A DNA stretch of 7,297 bases from Cyanobacteria bacterium HKST-UBA02 (GTDB lineage Bacteria; Cyanobacteriota; Vampirovibrionia; Obscuribacterales; Obscuribacteraceae). Within the stretch, counting starts at the first letter, position 1; each line of letters starts with the position of its first letter. The translations under genes and the position numbers were made by a program. Under the pieces are notes generated by a model. The model ran no database searches. It was given only the letters and a program-made list of their open reading frames with translations, and was not told the origin of the DNA. Positions 1-6,378 of the stretch are shown piece by piece. The stretch lies in assembly GCA_020431945.1 (NCBI GenBank), contig JAGQHH010000595.1, positions 1 to 7,297 on the forward strand, read 5' to 3'.

Positions 1-22
1 CATACCTGGATTTTATACCCTC

Positions 23-54
23 TTGACAATCTAGGCTAGACCGTCTAGTATGAT
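23..54 (+). promoter_or_regulatory. Sigma70-type promoter for the LRV-TPR-Usp operon
   Basis: A perfect -35 hexamer TTGACA lies at 23-28. With the optimal 17-base spacer the -10 is TAGTAT at 46-51 (4 of 6 consensus matches). An overlapping alternative, TATGAT at 49-54 (5 of 6), would need a 20-base spacer. Transcription would start near 58-61, giving a leader of about 65 bases before the ATG at 124. It is the only strong promoter-like sequence seen ahead of the three plus-strand genes, so it probably drives all of them. The palindrome at 36-48 overlaps it. The call rests on hexamer match and position only. Confidence 0.62.
36..48. promoter_or_regulatory. Palindromic operator candidate overlapping the -10 element
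   Basis: CTAGACCGTCTAG is a perfect inverted repeat, 6-1-6, inside the spacer and running into the -10 hexamer. A bound protein here would block RNA polymerase, the usual placement of a repressor operator. Half-sites of the AGAC/GTCT type are common for TetR-family repressors, so such a regulator is a reasonable guess, but no regulator gene lies in the window. The tetramer CTAG, rare in many bacterial genomes, occurs three times in 18 bases (31-34, 36-39, 45-48), which argues against chance. Confidence 0.5.
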
Positions 55-83
55 TTCACATTCAAGTTTCGACCACCTGTCTT

Positions 84-118
84 TCCTCCTTGTGTTTGTT
101 TCTACACACGTGGGAGGA
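84..118 (+). promoter_or_regulatory. Leader hairpin that can sequester the first Shine-Dalgarno
   Basis: TCCTCC at 84-89 is exactly complementary to GGAGGA at 113-118, which contains the ribosome binding site of the first gene. Inside this, TGTGT at 91-95 pairs with ACACA at 104-108. The result is 6 bp plus 5 bp, separated by an asymmetric internal loop (1 versus 4 bases), with an 8-base T-rich apical loop at 96-103. Folded, the ribosome binding site is closed. This suggests control of initiation by temperature, a protein or a small RNA. The pairing is seen directly; the regulatory role is inferred. No known riboswitch class is recognised. Confidence 0.42.
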
Positions 119-123
119 CCGAA

Positions 124-465
124 ATGACCATTACTACTATTGCTCCGGCTCCGCAGCCCCTGCACCCTTCATTGATCGACACCCTGGCCCGGTCGATTCA
201 TGCAAGTCCCATGGAGGTCTGGTGGAATCTGGCCACCAGCAGAGATCCGAAGATGCGCTTGAAAGTAGCGGTCACCAGAGAAGTCCCGGCCAAAATCGCC
301 CGGCTTCTGGCTATCGATCCGGAGCCCGGCGTGCGCCTCAGCCTGGCAGCCAATGCCGGCGTCCTCGAATGTATTCTCGACCTTCTCGCCGCCGATGACG
401 ACCCGGAAGTAAGAGCAGCAGCAACGCTGACCCTTTCCGGCAAGCGCCGGGAGGGCGGGCAATGA
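124..465 (+). CDS. Small LRV/HEAT-like repeat protein
   Basis: A 113-residue, probably cytosolic protein with no signal peptide or membrane segment. Residues 28-105 divide into three ungapped 26-residue units beginning SPMEVWW, VPAKIAR and VLECILD. Each has a hydrophobic helix, a 'DP-x-VR' type turn (DPKMR, DPEPGVR, DDPEVR) and a short alanine/leucine helix. This is the signature of leucine-rich-repeat-variant (LRV) or short HEAT-like alpha solenoids, which bind other proteins. No catalytic residues are apparent. The start is the ATG at 124, with GGGAGG at 112-117 six bases ahead; that site is the one paired in the leader hairpin. The stop overlaps the next gene's start (ATGA, 462-465), so the two are probably translationally coupled and may act together. 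With only three repeats it may be an adaptor rather than a full solenoid. The repeat family is fairly clear; the partner and function are unknown. Confidence 0.8.
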   Translation: MTITTIAPAPQPLHPSLIDTLARSIHASPMEVWWNLATSRDPKMRLKVAVTREVPAKIARLLAIDPEPGVRLSLAANAGVLECILDLLAADDDPEVRAAATLTLSGKRREGGQ

Positions 466-2030
466 TGGCGGGAGTCTATGCATCGACAAACGTGCCTCCG
501 GCAATGGAGACACATCGAGAAAGCGGTCGAGAGTTTTTGAGCAAACTCGACAGCATATGCCAGGAAAGCGCATCACGAACCTCTATGGCGGCCCTGACGA
601 TACTGCAAACGCGCTTTCAGTCAGGTCTTGCTGAAGGCGAGAAACTCTTCGTCAGTATCAATCTCAGCGACACATCCGCTTCGATCGAGCCTGTTTTCGT
701 AAGAGTGGAAAGCTGGAGCGATAATCATCTGAGAGGCTATCTGGCAAGCGACGCCCTGATCCGGAGCGGCTTCCGGAGCGGCGACCAGATAAGCTTCAAC
801 AGCGAGGATGTAATCGACTGGTCCATCGTAAGGAACGCCGGAGAGCTTTTCGATAGCTCCAGCCCCGGACCGGATGGCGCACCTGATCTGGTACCAGCAA
901 GAAAGATAAGACCGGGAGAGAAGAAAGAGCTGCTCAAGCTGGTCATCGCCGCCCTCAGTCGCATCAAGACAGATCCTTCCGATACCCGATCTTATGTGGA
1001 GCTCGCCTGGGCACACAACCGCCTCGGCGATACGGACAAAGCCCTCACCTACTGCAATCTCGCAATAGCCATGAAGCCTGAACAGCTCCAGGCTTACAGG
1101 CAGAGAGCAAGCGCTTCTATGAGCCGGGGAGACGACCGGCAGGCTCTCATCGATCTCGAAAAGGCCCTGGAGCTCGACCCGCAAAACGGAGCCTATCACT
1201 GCACCCGCGGTTGGATTTTCGCCAGGCTGGGTGATTTCGATCAGGCTGTCGAGGAGAGTACACGCTCGATCAGCCTGCAGCCCGACTATGCACCGGCCTA
1301 CTATTGCCGGGGAAAGGCCCATGCCCATAAGCGGAACTATCTCGCTGCCATAGACGATCTCAGCCGGGCTATCGAGCTGCTTCCCGGAGGACATGCCAGT
1401 TATTTCCTCTGGCGAGGTTTCGCCCATACCTGCCTGACCGACCAGGAGAAAGCCCGAGAGGATCTCCTCAAAGCAGTGAACCTCGAGCCATACAATTTCA
1501 TGGCCAGGCTCTTCGCCGGGATAGCCGAGTTCTCATGCGGCAACGCCCGACAGGCCCTGCTTCATCTCAACCGGGCGGTAAGACTCTGCCCGGAAAGCGT
1601 CGAGGCATATTGCGGGCGCGGTCTCGTCTATATGCAGCTCCGCGACTATAGACGGGCGGTGCGGGACTTCGACACTGCCATAGTGCTCGACCAGGGAAGC
1701 TTCCCGGCTTACAAATATAGAGGCGCTGCTTACAGCCTGATGGGCCGTAATAAGAACGCCGCCGCCGACCTCGTCCGGGCGCTTTCGATCAAGCCAGGCA
1801 GCCGGTTCTGCCTGAGCCGGCTCGCCGGCCTCCAGATGAAAGAAGGCATGTATGAAGAGTGCATAGCCAGCTATAACGACCTCTTGAGCCTCGACCCGCG
1901 GGACGGCAGCGCCTACAGCGCCCGTGGCAGGGCCTATGGCGCCCTGGGGATGCCAGGAAAAGAGATGGAGGACCGCTACAACGCCATTGCTGTCGATCCA
2001 GCCAATATGTATACCTATTTGGTAAACTAA
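462..2030 (+). CDS. DUF2314-like domain plus TPR-repeat protein
   Basis: A 522-residue, probably cytosolic protein without signal peptide or membrane helix. Residues about 55-130 resemble DUF2314 (YegJ-like): a beta-rich stretch (KLFVSINLSD, FVRVESW), then a glycine turn 'RGYL', 'GFRSGDQISF' and the typical ending 'DVIDWSIV' (Asp119-Trp120). A proline- and charge-rich linker (about 131-155) leads to around ten tetratricopeptide repeats from about 156 to the C-terminus, with repeated features such as 'AYxxRGxAY', 'ALxDLxKALELDP' and 'AIxLxP'. TPRs form a superhelical groove that binds peptides, so this is most likely a scaffold. The first ATG (462) lies within the previous stop (ATGA overlap); a second ATG is at 465. 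GGGAGGG at 449-455 serves either. A small CCGGC/GCCGG hairpin (437-450) touches this ribosome binding site. It is the second gene of the operon, 27 bases before the stress protein. TPR identity is secure, the DUF2314 assignment is by eye, and the biological role is unknown. Confidence 0.88.
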   Translation: MMAGVYASTNVPPAMETHRESGREFLSKLDSICQESASRTSMAALTILQTRFQSGLAEGEKLFVSINLSDTSASIEPVFVRVESWSDNHLRGYLASDALIRSGFRSGDQISFNSEDVIDWSIVRNAGELFDSSSPGPDGAPDLVPARKIRPGEKKELLKLVIAALSRIKTDPSDTRSYVELAWAHNRLGDTDKALTYCNLAIAMKPEQLQAYRQRASASMSRGDDRQALIDLEKALELDPQNGAYHCTRGWIFARLGDFDQAVEESTRSISLQPDYAPAYYCRGKAHAHKRNYLAAIDDLSRAIELLPGGHASYFLWRGFAHTCLTDQEKAREDLLKAVNLEPYNFMARLFAGIAEFSCGNARQALLHLNRAVRLCPESVEAYCGRGLVYMQLRDYRRAVRDFDTAIVLDQGSFPAYKYRGAAYSLMGRNKNAAADLVRALSIKPGSRFCLSRLAGLQMKEGMYEECIASYNDLLSLDPRDGSAYSARGRAYGALGMPGKEMEDRYNAIAVDPANMYTYLVN

Positions 2031-2057
2031 CACCGTCACTGGTGAGGCTCGTTCGCT

Positions 2058-3056
2058 ATGCAAATTCTGATACCGGTCGATGACATGCCTTATACGCTTG
2101 CCTCCCTCTATTCGGTGCAACAGAGGCATTGGCCCCAGGGCACCAGGATAGTTCTCGGTAGGGTAATAGAAAACTGCTCGGAATATGGCTCGCAGGAAGT
2201 CAAAAGCGTGAGCAGCGAAATTAACCGGCTGGATTCCGATACTTACTACCATATGCAAAAGGCCGAGAAATGGCTCGAAGAGCTGGCAAAGACCTTGAAG
2301 ATCGACAACTGCGAGATCAACACGGCACTTCTCATCGGTGACGTAGCGGAGCAGCTAGCCAACCTGGCTAACGACTATTCCATCGACTATATCGTCATCG
2401 GCTCGCATGAGCGGGCACCGGCCGTGAGAGACTGGCTGGTCAGTATCGCATCCAGTATCACAGACAAAGTCGATTGCTCAGTGGAGATCGTCAGACCAAG
2501 GGCCCTGCACCAGTTGTTCAGACAGCAGCAAGCGGGCGACGAGGAAATCTCCCGGATAGACTATTCACCCAGGAAGATCGTTCTGTCCCTGGATTTTTCG
2601 GACAATTCCCTGGCTTCAATAGATTGGCTTTGCCAGATCGGCTGCTCTCCCGACACCGAGGTAGCATTGATAGCGGTGGAGCCCCCGGTGTCGAAGGGCC
2701 TGGTCGATTTGAAGCTCTCGGGAAAGCTCGACGGAAGCCGCACCACCCAGCTGAAAGTAGAAGACATAGGCCACAAGCTCAAAGAGCTGGCCAATCAGAT
2801 GAAAGATCGCATCCATGCAGCGGTCAAAGACACCAGAGTCCTCAAAGGAGACCCGGCGGAGAAGATCCTGGAATACGCAAGGAGCTGGCAAGCAGACTTG
2901 ATCGTAATGGGAGCTCATGGTGTCACCAGCAGTTACGAGCTGATGATGGGGTCCACGACCCGCAGTGTCATCGACGGCTCCAACTGCTCGGTGGTGTCCA
3001 TCAATGCGAAGAACTGGTCACCGATCACTTTCGACTGGAAGCCTTCCCGGTCCTGA
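2058..3056 (+). CDS. Tandem universal stress protein (two Usp domains)
   Basis: A 332-residue cytosolic protein of two UspA-fold domains, about residues 1-147 and 170-316, roughly twice a single-domain Usp. Domain 1 opens with ILIPVDD (residues 3-9) and has 'LIGDVAEQL' (92-100). Its nucleotide loop G115-xx-E118-9x-V128-S129 departs from the family motif G-2x-G-9x-G-[S/T]. Domain 2 opens with KIVLSLDFSDNS and has 'LKGDPAEKI'. Its loop G285-xx-G288-9x-G298-S299-T300 matches the ATP-binding motif exactly. Domain 2 should therefore bind ATP, while domain 1 may bind weakly, bind another ligand or only mediate dimerisation. Usp proteins modulate survival under starvation, oxygen or redox stress, generally by protein contacts. 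GGTGAGG at 2041-2047 precedes the ATG by 10 bases, and the gene sits 27 bases after the TPR gene, so it is the last member of the operon. Its final 32 bases overlap the convergent hydrolase gene. Family assignment is secure; the precise role is not known. Confidence 0.93.
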   Translation: MQILIPVDDMPYTLASLYSVQQRHWPQGTRIVLGRVIENCSEYGSQEVKSVSSEINRLDSDTYYHMQKAEKWLEELAKTLKIDNCEINTALLIGDVAEQLANLANDYSIDYIVIGSHERAPAVRDWLVSIASSITDKVDCSVEIVRPRALHQLFRQQQAGDEEISRIDYSPRKIVLSLDFSDNSLASIDWLCQIGCSPDTEVALIAVEPPVSKGLVDLKLSGKLDGSRTTQLKVEDIGHKLKELANQMKDRIHAAVKDTRVLKGDPAEKILEYARSWQADLIVMGAHGVTSSYELMMGSTTRSVIDGSNCSVVSINAKNWSPITFDWKPSRS

Positions 3057-3957
3057 GGTTGATGAACTCCAGGGTTCCTGCCTGGACAGAATCTAATAAA
3101 GTCAGACAGTGATTGCCGCCGGCAATCCTCAGGTATGACTTGGGCTGTCTAGCGGCGGTATAGATCCTGTCGCTATGCCGGATCGAGATGCAGGGATCGT
3201 CGATGCTGTGCACGATAAAGACTGGTACCGTCAGCTTGCCGACACTGGCAACGGTATCGAAATCGCAGTCCGTCAACAGGCAGTCAGGATAGATTTTGAG
3301 AAAGGGAAAGACATCCCTGGCCTCATCCTTCAGTGATGTATATGGCGAAAACAATATCAGTCCGGCACAGGTCCTTTGAGCCGCGATCAGGGCGGCAGGT
3401 CCGGAGCCCAGGGAAGCGCCGAAATGGACGACACTTTCCGGGGCGACCGCCAGTCTTCCGGTCAGACATTCGTAAGCCGAGGCTGCATCGTCGATCATTC
3501 CCGATACTGTAGGAGAGCCTTCGCTGAGTCCGAAGCCGGAGTAATCATAAATAAAAAGCGAATTCTGCCCCTTCAGTAGAAATCCGCAGAGCGCCAGGTG
3601 GTCCTGTAGATTCCCATACTGCCCGTGGTGCATCAGCACCACCCTGGACCCGGAACCAGGGAAGAAGAGCCCGTGGAGACGCTTACCGGCTCGATTGGTG
3701 AAGAACACATCCTCGCCCTGCCGCCCGTACCATAGGTGCCTGACCGATTCGCACCGGACCGGCTTGAAAAGCACCCGAATGTTGTAGAAATCGCGGTTCA
3801 CAGCCGGCGCGAAGGTCAGATAGAGAACAAGAAGCAGACTGACGATAAAGAATGCCGCAAGCCGGACGTAATAGAGCCACGGTCTGGCCGCAGCACATTC
3901 CCGATTCACCATCTCCAGTTTCACGAGCTTCATATAAGATAATGCTAGAATCCCCAC
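3025..3957 (-). CDS. Membrane-anchored alpha/beta hydrolase (BEM46/ABHD13-like serine hydrolase)
   Basis: A 310-residue serine hydrolase. One hydrophobic helix at about 30-50 (VRLAAFFIVSLLLVLYLTFA) follows a basic N-terminus. It looks like an uncleaved anchor, so the catalytic domain probably faces the periplasm or outer side. The fold shows an oxyanion/'HG' strand (HHGQYGN, 110-116), 'YDYSGFGLSEG' (137-147), the nucleophile elbow G180-A-S182-L-G184, the acid in 'VHSIDDP' (probably Asp254), and the histidine in 'GGNH' (His283). The complete triad implies an active esterase, lipase or peptidase-type enzyme; the substrate cannot be read from sequence. The longest frame starts at GTG 3957, but no good ribosome binding site is seen there. 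ATG 3933 (residue 9) and ATG 3912 (residue 16) are alternatives that keep the anchor. The gene converges on the Usp gene with a 32-base overlap (3025-3056) and is transcribed away from the 89-residue gene. The hydrolase call is secure; the start is not. Confidence 0.88.
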   Translation of the reverse strand: MGILALSYMKLVKLEMVNRECAAARPWLYYVRLAAFFIVSLLLVLYLTFAPAVNRDFYNIRVLFKPVRCESVRHLWYGRQGEDVFFTNRAGKRLHGLFFPGSGSRVVLMHHGQYGNLQDHLALCGFLLKGQNSLFIYDYSGFGLSEGSPTVSGMIDDAASAYECLTGRLAVAPESVVHFGASLGSGPAALIAAQRTCAGLILFSPYTSLKDEARDVFPFLKIYPDCLLTDCDFDTVASVGKLTVPVFIVHSIDDPCISIRHSDRIYTAARQPKSYLRIAGGNHCLTLLDSVQAGTLEFINLRTGKASSRK

Positions 3958-3971
3958 CAGCTTTGCGTTTC

Positions 3972-3996
3972 GACCTGCAGGTCAGTTAATCAACTG
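3972..3996. promoter_or_regulatory. Two adjacent inverted repeats in the divergent intergenic region
   Basis: The 169-base gap 3958-4126 separates the hydrolase from the divergent 89-residue gene. It holds a perfect 12-bp palindrome, GACCTGCAGGTC (3972-3983). This shares its last base with a second inverted repeat, CAGTT-aatc-AACTG (3983-3996). The pair lies 15-39 bases upstream of the hydrolase GTG, so it could be an operator or an mRNA leader element for that gene. A perfect TTGACA is also present on the minus strand (plus-strand 4024-4029), but no acceptable -10 follows at the right spacing, so no hydrolase promoter is called. The symmetry is seen directly; binding by a regulator is inferred. 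Confidence 0.35.
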
Positions 3997-4048
3997 TTGC
4001 TGGTGAATGAACAGATATTACGATTGTCAAGAAATGATACCGCGATAG

Positions 4049-4078
4049 TTGTCTTAATTACCGGTCCTGCCTTATCAT
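4049..4078 (+). promoter_or_regulatory. Candidate sigma70 promoter for the 89-residue protein gene
   Basis: TTGTCT at 4049-4054 (4 of 6 matches to TTGACA) and TATCAT at 4073-4078 (5 of 6 matches to TATAAT) are separated by 18 bases. Transcription would start near 4085, giving a leader of about 40 bases before the ATG at 4127. The surrounding stretch is AT-richer than the coding sequence. The match is moderate and other spacings are possible. Confidence 0.38.
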
Positions 4079-4126
4079 GCGCTTTCCCACAAGAGCTGAA
4101 AAGCAGAAAGGAGTCCAGGAGACATC

Positions 4127-4396
4127 ATGAACGCAGCAGTAAACACCAGGACCAGAGGTCTTGTACAAATCACCCGCCAGACCGACTCCGAAAAGAATTG
4201 GACTTGCTCCATCGTTCTCTACGGTGAGCAAGAAAGACTGAGCAGCGTTACTCTTGGGACAGCTCAAGTAATACGCCTCTTCCGCACCCTCGGTGCACCG
4301 GCTCCGGTATCGAAAAAAGATAGCCATGTAGTCGAGTTCTACAACACGCCCGACTGGGTCGAGTTGAAAGAGCTTGGATTCAGCACCGCCGGCTAA
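4127..4396 (+). CDS. Hypothetical 89-residue protein
   Basis: I do not recognise this family. The product is small and soluble, with no signal peptide, membrane segment or metal-binding cysteine set (a single Cys). The N-terminal half looks like alternating beta strands (GLVQITRQ, WTCSIVLYG, RLSSVTLG), followed by a probable helix (TAQVIRLFRTLG) and a last strand plus helix (HVVEFYN, WVELKELGF): a small alpha/beta domain. It is likely to be real. The ATG has AGGAG (4117-4121) at an ideal 5-base spacing, a candidate promoter lies upstream, and a hairpin terminator begins 28 bases after the stop. The frame is clean and reads in a plausible amino acid mix, whereas the overlapping antisense frame (4058-4444) has no such signals. 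It stands alone, divergent from the hydrolase and convergent with the permease operon, so context gives no function. Confidence 0.72.
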   Translation: MNAAVNTRTRGLVQITRQTDSEKNWTCSIVLYGEQERLSSVTLGTAQVIRLFRTLGAPAPVSKKDSHVVEFYNTPDWVELKELGFSTAG

Positions 4397-4423
4397 CCGC
4401 CGGAGGCTATTGTTCCGATTTCT

Positions 4424-4452
4424 GACTGGGCTTGCCTTTGGCAAGCTCAGTC
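4424..4452 (+). terminator. Hairpin terminator between convergent genes
   Basis: GACTGGGCTTGCC (4424-4436) pairs with GGCAAGCTCAGTC (4440-4452) around a TTT loop. This gives a 13-bp stem with one G-U pair. It sits between the stop of the 89-residue gene (4396) and the stop of the minus-strand permease (4468). On the plus strand the stem is followed by only three Ts (TTTGCC), and on the minus strand there is no T-run. Termination is therefore most convincing for the plus strand; for the permease transcript it may act mainly as a 3'-end stabilising stem. Confidence 0.68.
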
Positions 4453-4467
4453 TTTGCCATATAGAAT

Positions 4468-6372
4468 TTAGCCGACAATGATTTTGGGCCGCTTCTCAGG
4501 ATCCGGCTCCGCCTCCCGGAGAATCTCCTGCGTCAGGGAAGCAGTCTCGCCCTCGCCGAACAAAATGAAATTCAATAGATACACGAACGGGTTTCCTTCT
4601 TTCCAGCCGAAGTATGCGTGCGGGTTGCTACTGGTCCGATCGCGGAGATAAAGAAGCATGGCGGCAATGGCATTGGGCACGGCAAAGCTCTGGCAGCGCA
4701 GGACTTTGTTTCCGTCGATGACATCACCGGTGACGTCCAGGGACTCGTCGGTGAATTCGGAAGGATCGGTGACTTCGACTTCGAAGAAAATGAAGGTCGC
4801 CTGGTCGCTGGTGACTTTGTGAATTCTTCGAGTCTCAGCTTCCTTTTCGGCATAGTTCGCTCTTCCCGGTCGGTGCGAAAGCAAGCAGACATGTCCGGAG
4901 CTTTGCGCGAGCTCCTCGACGAAACCTTCGGCTATGTCGTCGAGCCGCACTTCTTTGACCCGCAATTCCAGGGAGCGAAATCCTCGTGAGAGCATCGAGC
5001 CCAGGAGAATCACGGTTATAAAAAAGGACGCGATCTGCAATCCTTCCGGGCGCTCGACCATATTGGCTATAGACGTATAGATGAACGTGATCAGAATAGC
5101 GATAAACCCGATCCTGGCACCTGTAGATTGCCTCCAGGTGACGATTACCACCGCCAGAGCCGCCGAGGTGAAAAGCACCAGCAGACCGGTTGCATAGGCG
5201 CCCGCCTGAGCATCGACATCGGCACGAAATAGAATCGTCACCGTGAAAGCCACAACAGTCAGGAAAAGGACAAGGGGACGTTGAGCACGTGCCCAGTCCG
5301 GAGCCATTCCATAACGAGGCAGATACCTGGGAACCAGGGTGAGAAGCCCGGCCATGGCAGAGGCTCCAGCGAACCATAAAATGGATATGGTAGACAGGTC
5401 ATAGACAGTGCCGAATTCGGGACCGACCAGTTTGTGGGCCAGATAAGCAAGGGCCCGCCCGTTGGCATGACCGCCGGGCGCGAATGCAGCCGCCGGGATC
5501 AGAAGAGTGGTCACCAGGGACGATGTCATAAGAAAGACCGCCATGATCGAGGCGGCCACCAGCAGGAGCTTTCTTGTATTCTTAATCCTTCCCGCCGGAG
5601 TCCCCGGATCGTCATCTTCGGCTCCGCGAACAAGCGGCATGACGGCGACGCCCGTCTCGAAACCCGACATGCCCAGAGCCAATTTCGGGAAGAGAAGCAT
5701 CGCCACCAGTACCATCTGTCCGATAGACGGGAAGGTAGTAAATAACTGGTGTTGCCAGTTCTGAATACATCCCGGATGAAGGGCGATTTCCTGAAAACAA
5801 CGTCCCACCACCACGAGATTGCATATCAGGTAGGAGATGACGATCAGGACAGCAAGACCTACTACCTCCCTGAATCCCACCAGGAAAACAGCCGACAGAA
5901 TCCCCAGAAGACAGAGAGTAGCTCCGAGCCGGGAAGCAAGATAAGGAGCGATTACGGGGTTCTCGATCAAATGAGCGGTGGCATCGGCAGCCGAAAGAGT
6001 AATGGTGATGATAAAGTCCGTAGCAGCGAAGCCGAGCAGCACCAGGACAAGGGTCTTGCCCCGCCAGCCGTGCACCAGCTCCTCGAGCATCCCGATACTG
6101 CCCAGACCGTGAGGGCTGCATCTGGCCACCTGGAAATAGAGGGGCACCAGACCGAACATGGTGACCAGCACCACCACCAGAGTGGCAAGAGGTGAAAGAA
6201 CGCCGGCAGCCAGAAAAGCGATGCCCGGTTGATATCCCAGGGTAGAGAAATAGTCGAGACCGGTGAGACACATGATCTTCCACCAGCTATCCTGGTGCTC
6301 CGGCTTCTTCTTCAAATTCTCGGTGAGCCCCTCGAAGAACCAGCTCCCGAATCTATCACTCAATGACGACAC
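4468..6372 (-). CDS. APC-superfamily permease with soluble C-terminal domain
   Basis: A 634-residue inner-membrane transporter. About twelve hydrophobic segments are visible (roughly residues 37-57, 59-81, 107-130, 148-167, 170-190, 213-235, 268-297, 325-345, 364-383, 389-411, 420-437 and 446-464). The first is broken at '[13 protein letters not shown]' and the sixth carries '[13 protein letters not shown]'; these match the unwound substrate-binding helices 1 and 6 of the APC fold. Residues about 465-634 form a soluble, probably cytoplasmic domain with 'EVEVTD', '[14 protein letters not shown]' and '[14 protein letters not shown]'. Annotated homologues are usually called amino acid transporters. 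The large tail also recalls KimA-type potassium/proton symporters of the same superfamily, so the substrate is open. The start is GTG 6372, six bases after the upstream stop; the nearest purine-rich site (GGGGAG) is about 12 bases away, so translation may depend on coupling. Length and motifs look intact. Confidence 0.87.
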   Translation of the reverse strand: MSSLSDRFGSWFFEGLTENLKKKPEHQDSWWKIMCLTGLDYFSTLGYQPGIAFLAAGVLSPLATLVVVLVTMFGLVPLYFQVARCSPHGLGSIGMLEELVHGWRGKTLVLVLLGFAATDFIITITLSAADATAHLIENPVIAPYLASRLGATLCLLGILSAVFLVGFREVVGLAVLIVISYLICNLVVVGRCFQEIALHPGCIQNWQHQLFTTFPSIGQMVLVAMLLFPKLALGMSGFETGVAVMPLVRGAEDDDPGTPAGRIKNTRKLLLVAASIMAVFLMTSSLVTTLLIPAAAFAPGGHANGRALAYLAHKLVGPEFGTVYDLSTISILWFAGASAMAGLLTLVPRYLPRYGMAPDWARAQRPLVLFLTVVAFTVTILFRADVDAQAGAYATGLLVLFTSAALAVVIVTWRQSTGARIGFIAILITFIYTSIANMVERPEGLQIASFFITVILLGSMLSRGFRSLELRVKEVRLDDIAEGFVEELAQSSGHVCLLSHRPGRANYAEKEAETRRIHKVTSDQATFIFFEVEVTDPSEFTDESLDVTGDVIDGNKVLRCQSFAVPNAIAAMLLYLRDRTSSNPHAYFGWKEGNPFVYLLNFILFGEGETASLTQEILREAEPDPEKRPKIIVG

Positions 6373-6378
6373 GATCTA

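Noticed and set aside
621..1427. Long antisense open frame opposite the TPR gene (268 codons)
   Set aside because: It mirrors the codon pattern of a well-supported TPR gene, has no recognisable domain and lacks a ribosome binding site. Long antisense frames are common in GC-rich coding DNA.
1533..2258. Antisense open frame spanning the TPR/Usp junction (241 codons)
   Set aside because: It covers the ends of two clearly real plus-strand genes and encodes nothing recognisable.
3111..3127. Perfect inverted repeat GATTGCC-gcc-GGCAATC, 55 bases after the Usp stop, considered as a terminator
   Set aside because: There is no T-run on either side, and it encodes the catalytic 'GGNH' segment of the hydrolase, which explains the sequence.
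3970..3983. TCGACCTGCAGG resembles a cloning polylinker (SalI/PstI)
   Set aside because: The match does not extend beyond 12 bases and both flanks read as native intergenic sequence, so vector contamination is unlikely.
4024..4029. Minus-strand TTGACA as a -35 for the hydrolase gene
   Set aside because: No acceptable -10 hexamer occurs 15-19 bases downstream; the AT-rich TAATAT is only four bases away.
4058..4444. Minus-strand 128-codon frame opposite the 89-residue gene
   Set aside because: It runs through the intergenic region and the terminator hairpin and has no start signals. The plus-strand gene has a strong ribosome binding site.
5612..6283. Second minus-strand frame inside the permease gene, plus plus-strand frames at 5749-6195 and 6263-6694
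   Set aside because: They are out-of-frame shadows of the permease and its neighbour, with low-complexity, Ser/Arg/Gly-rich or otherwise implausible translations.
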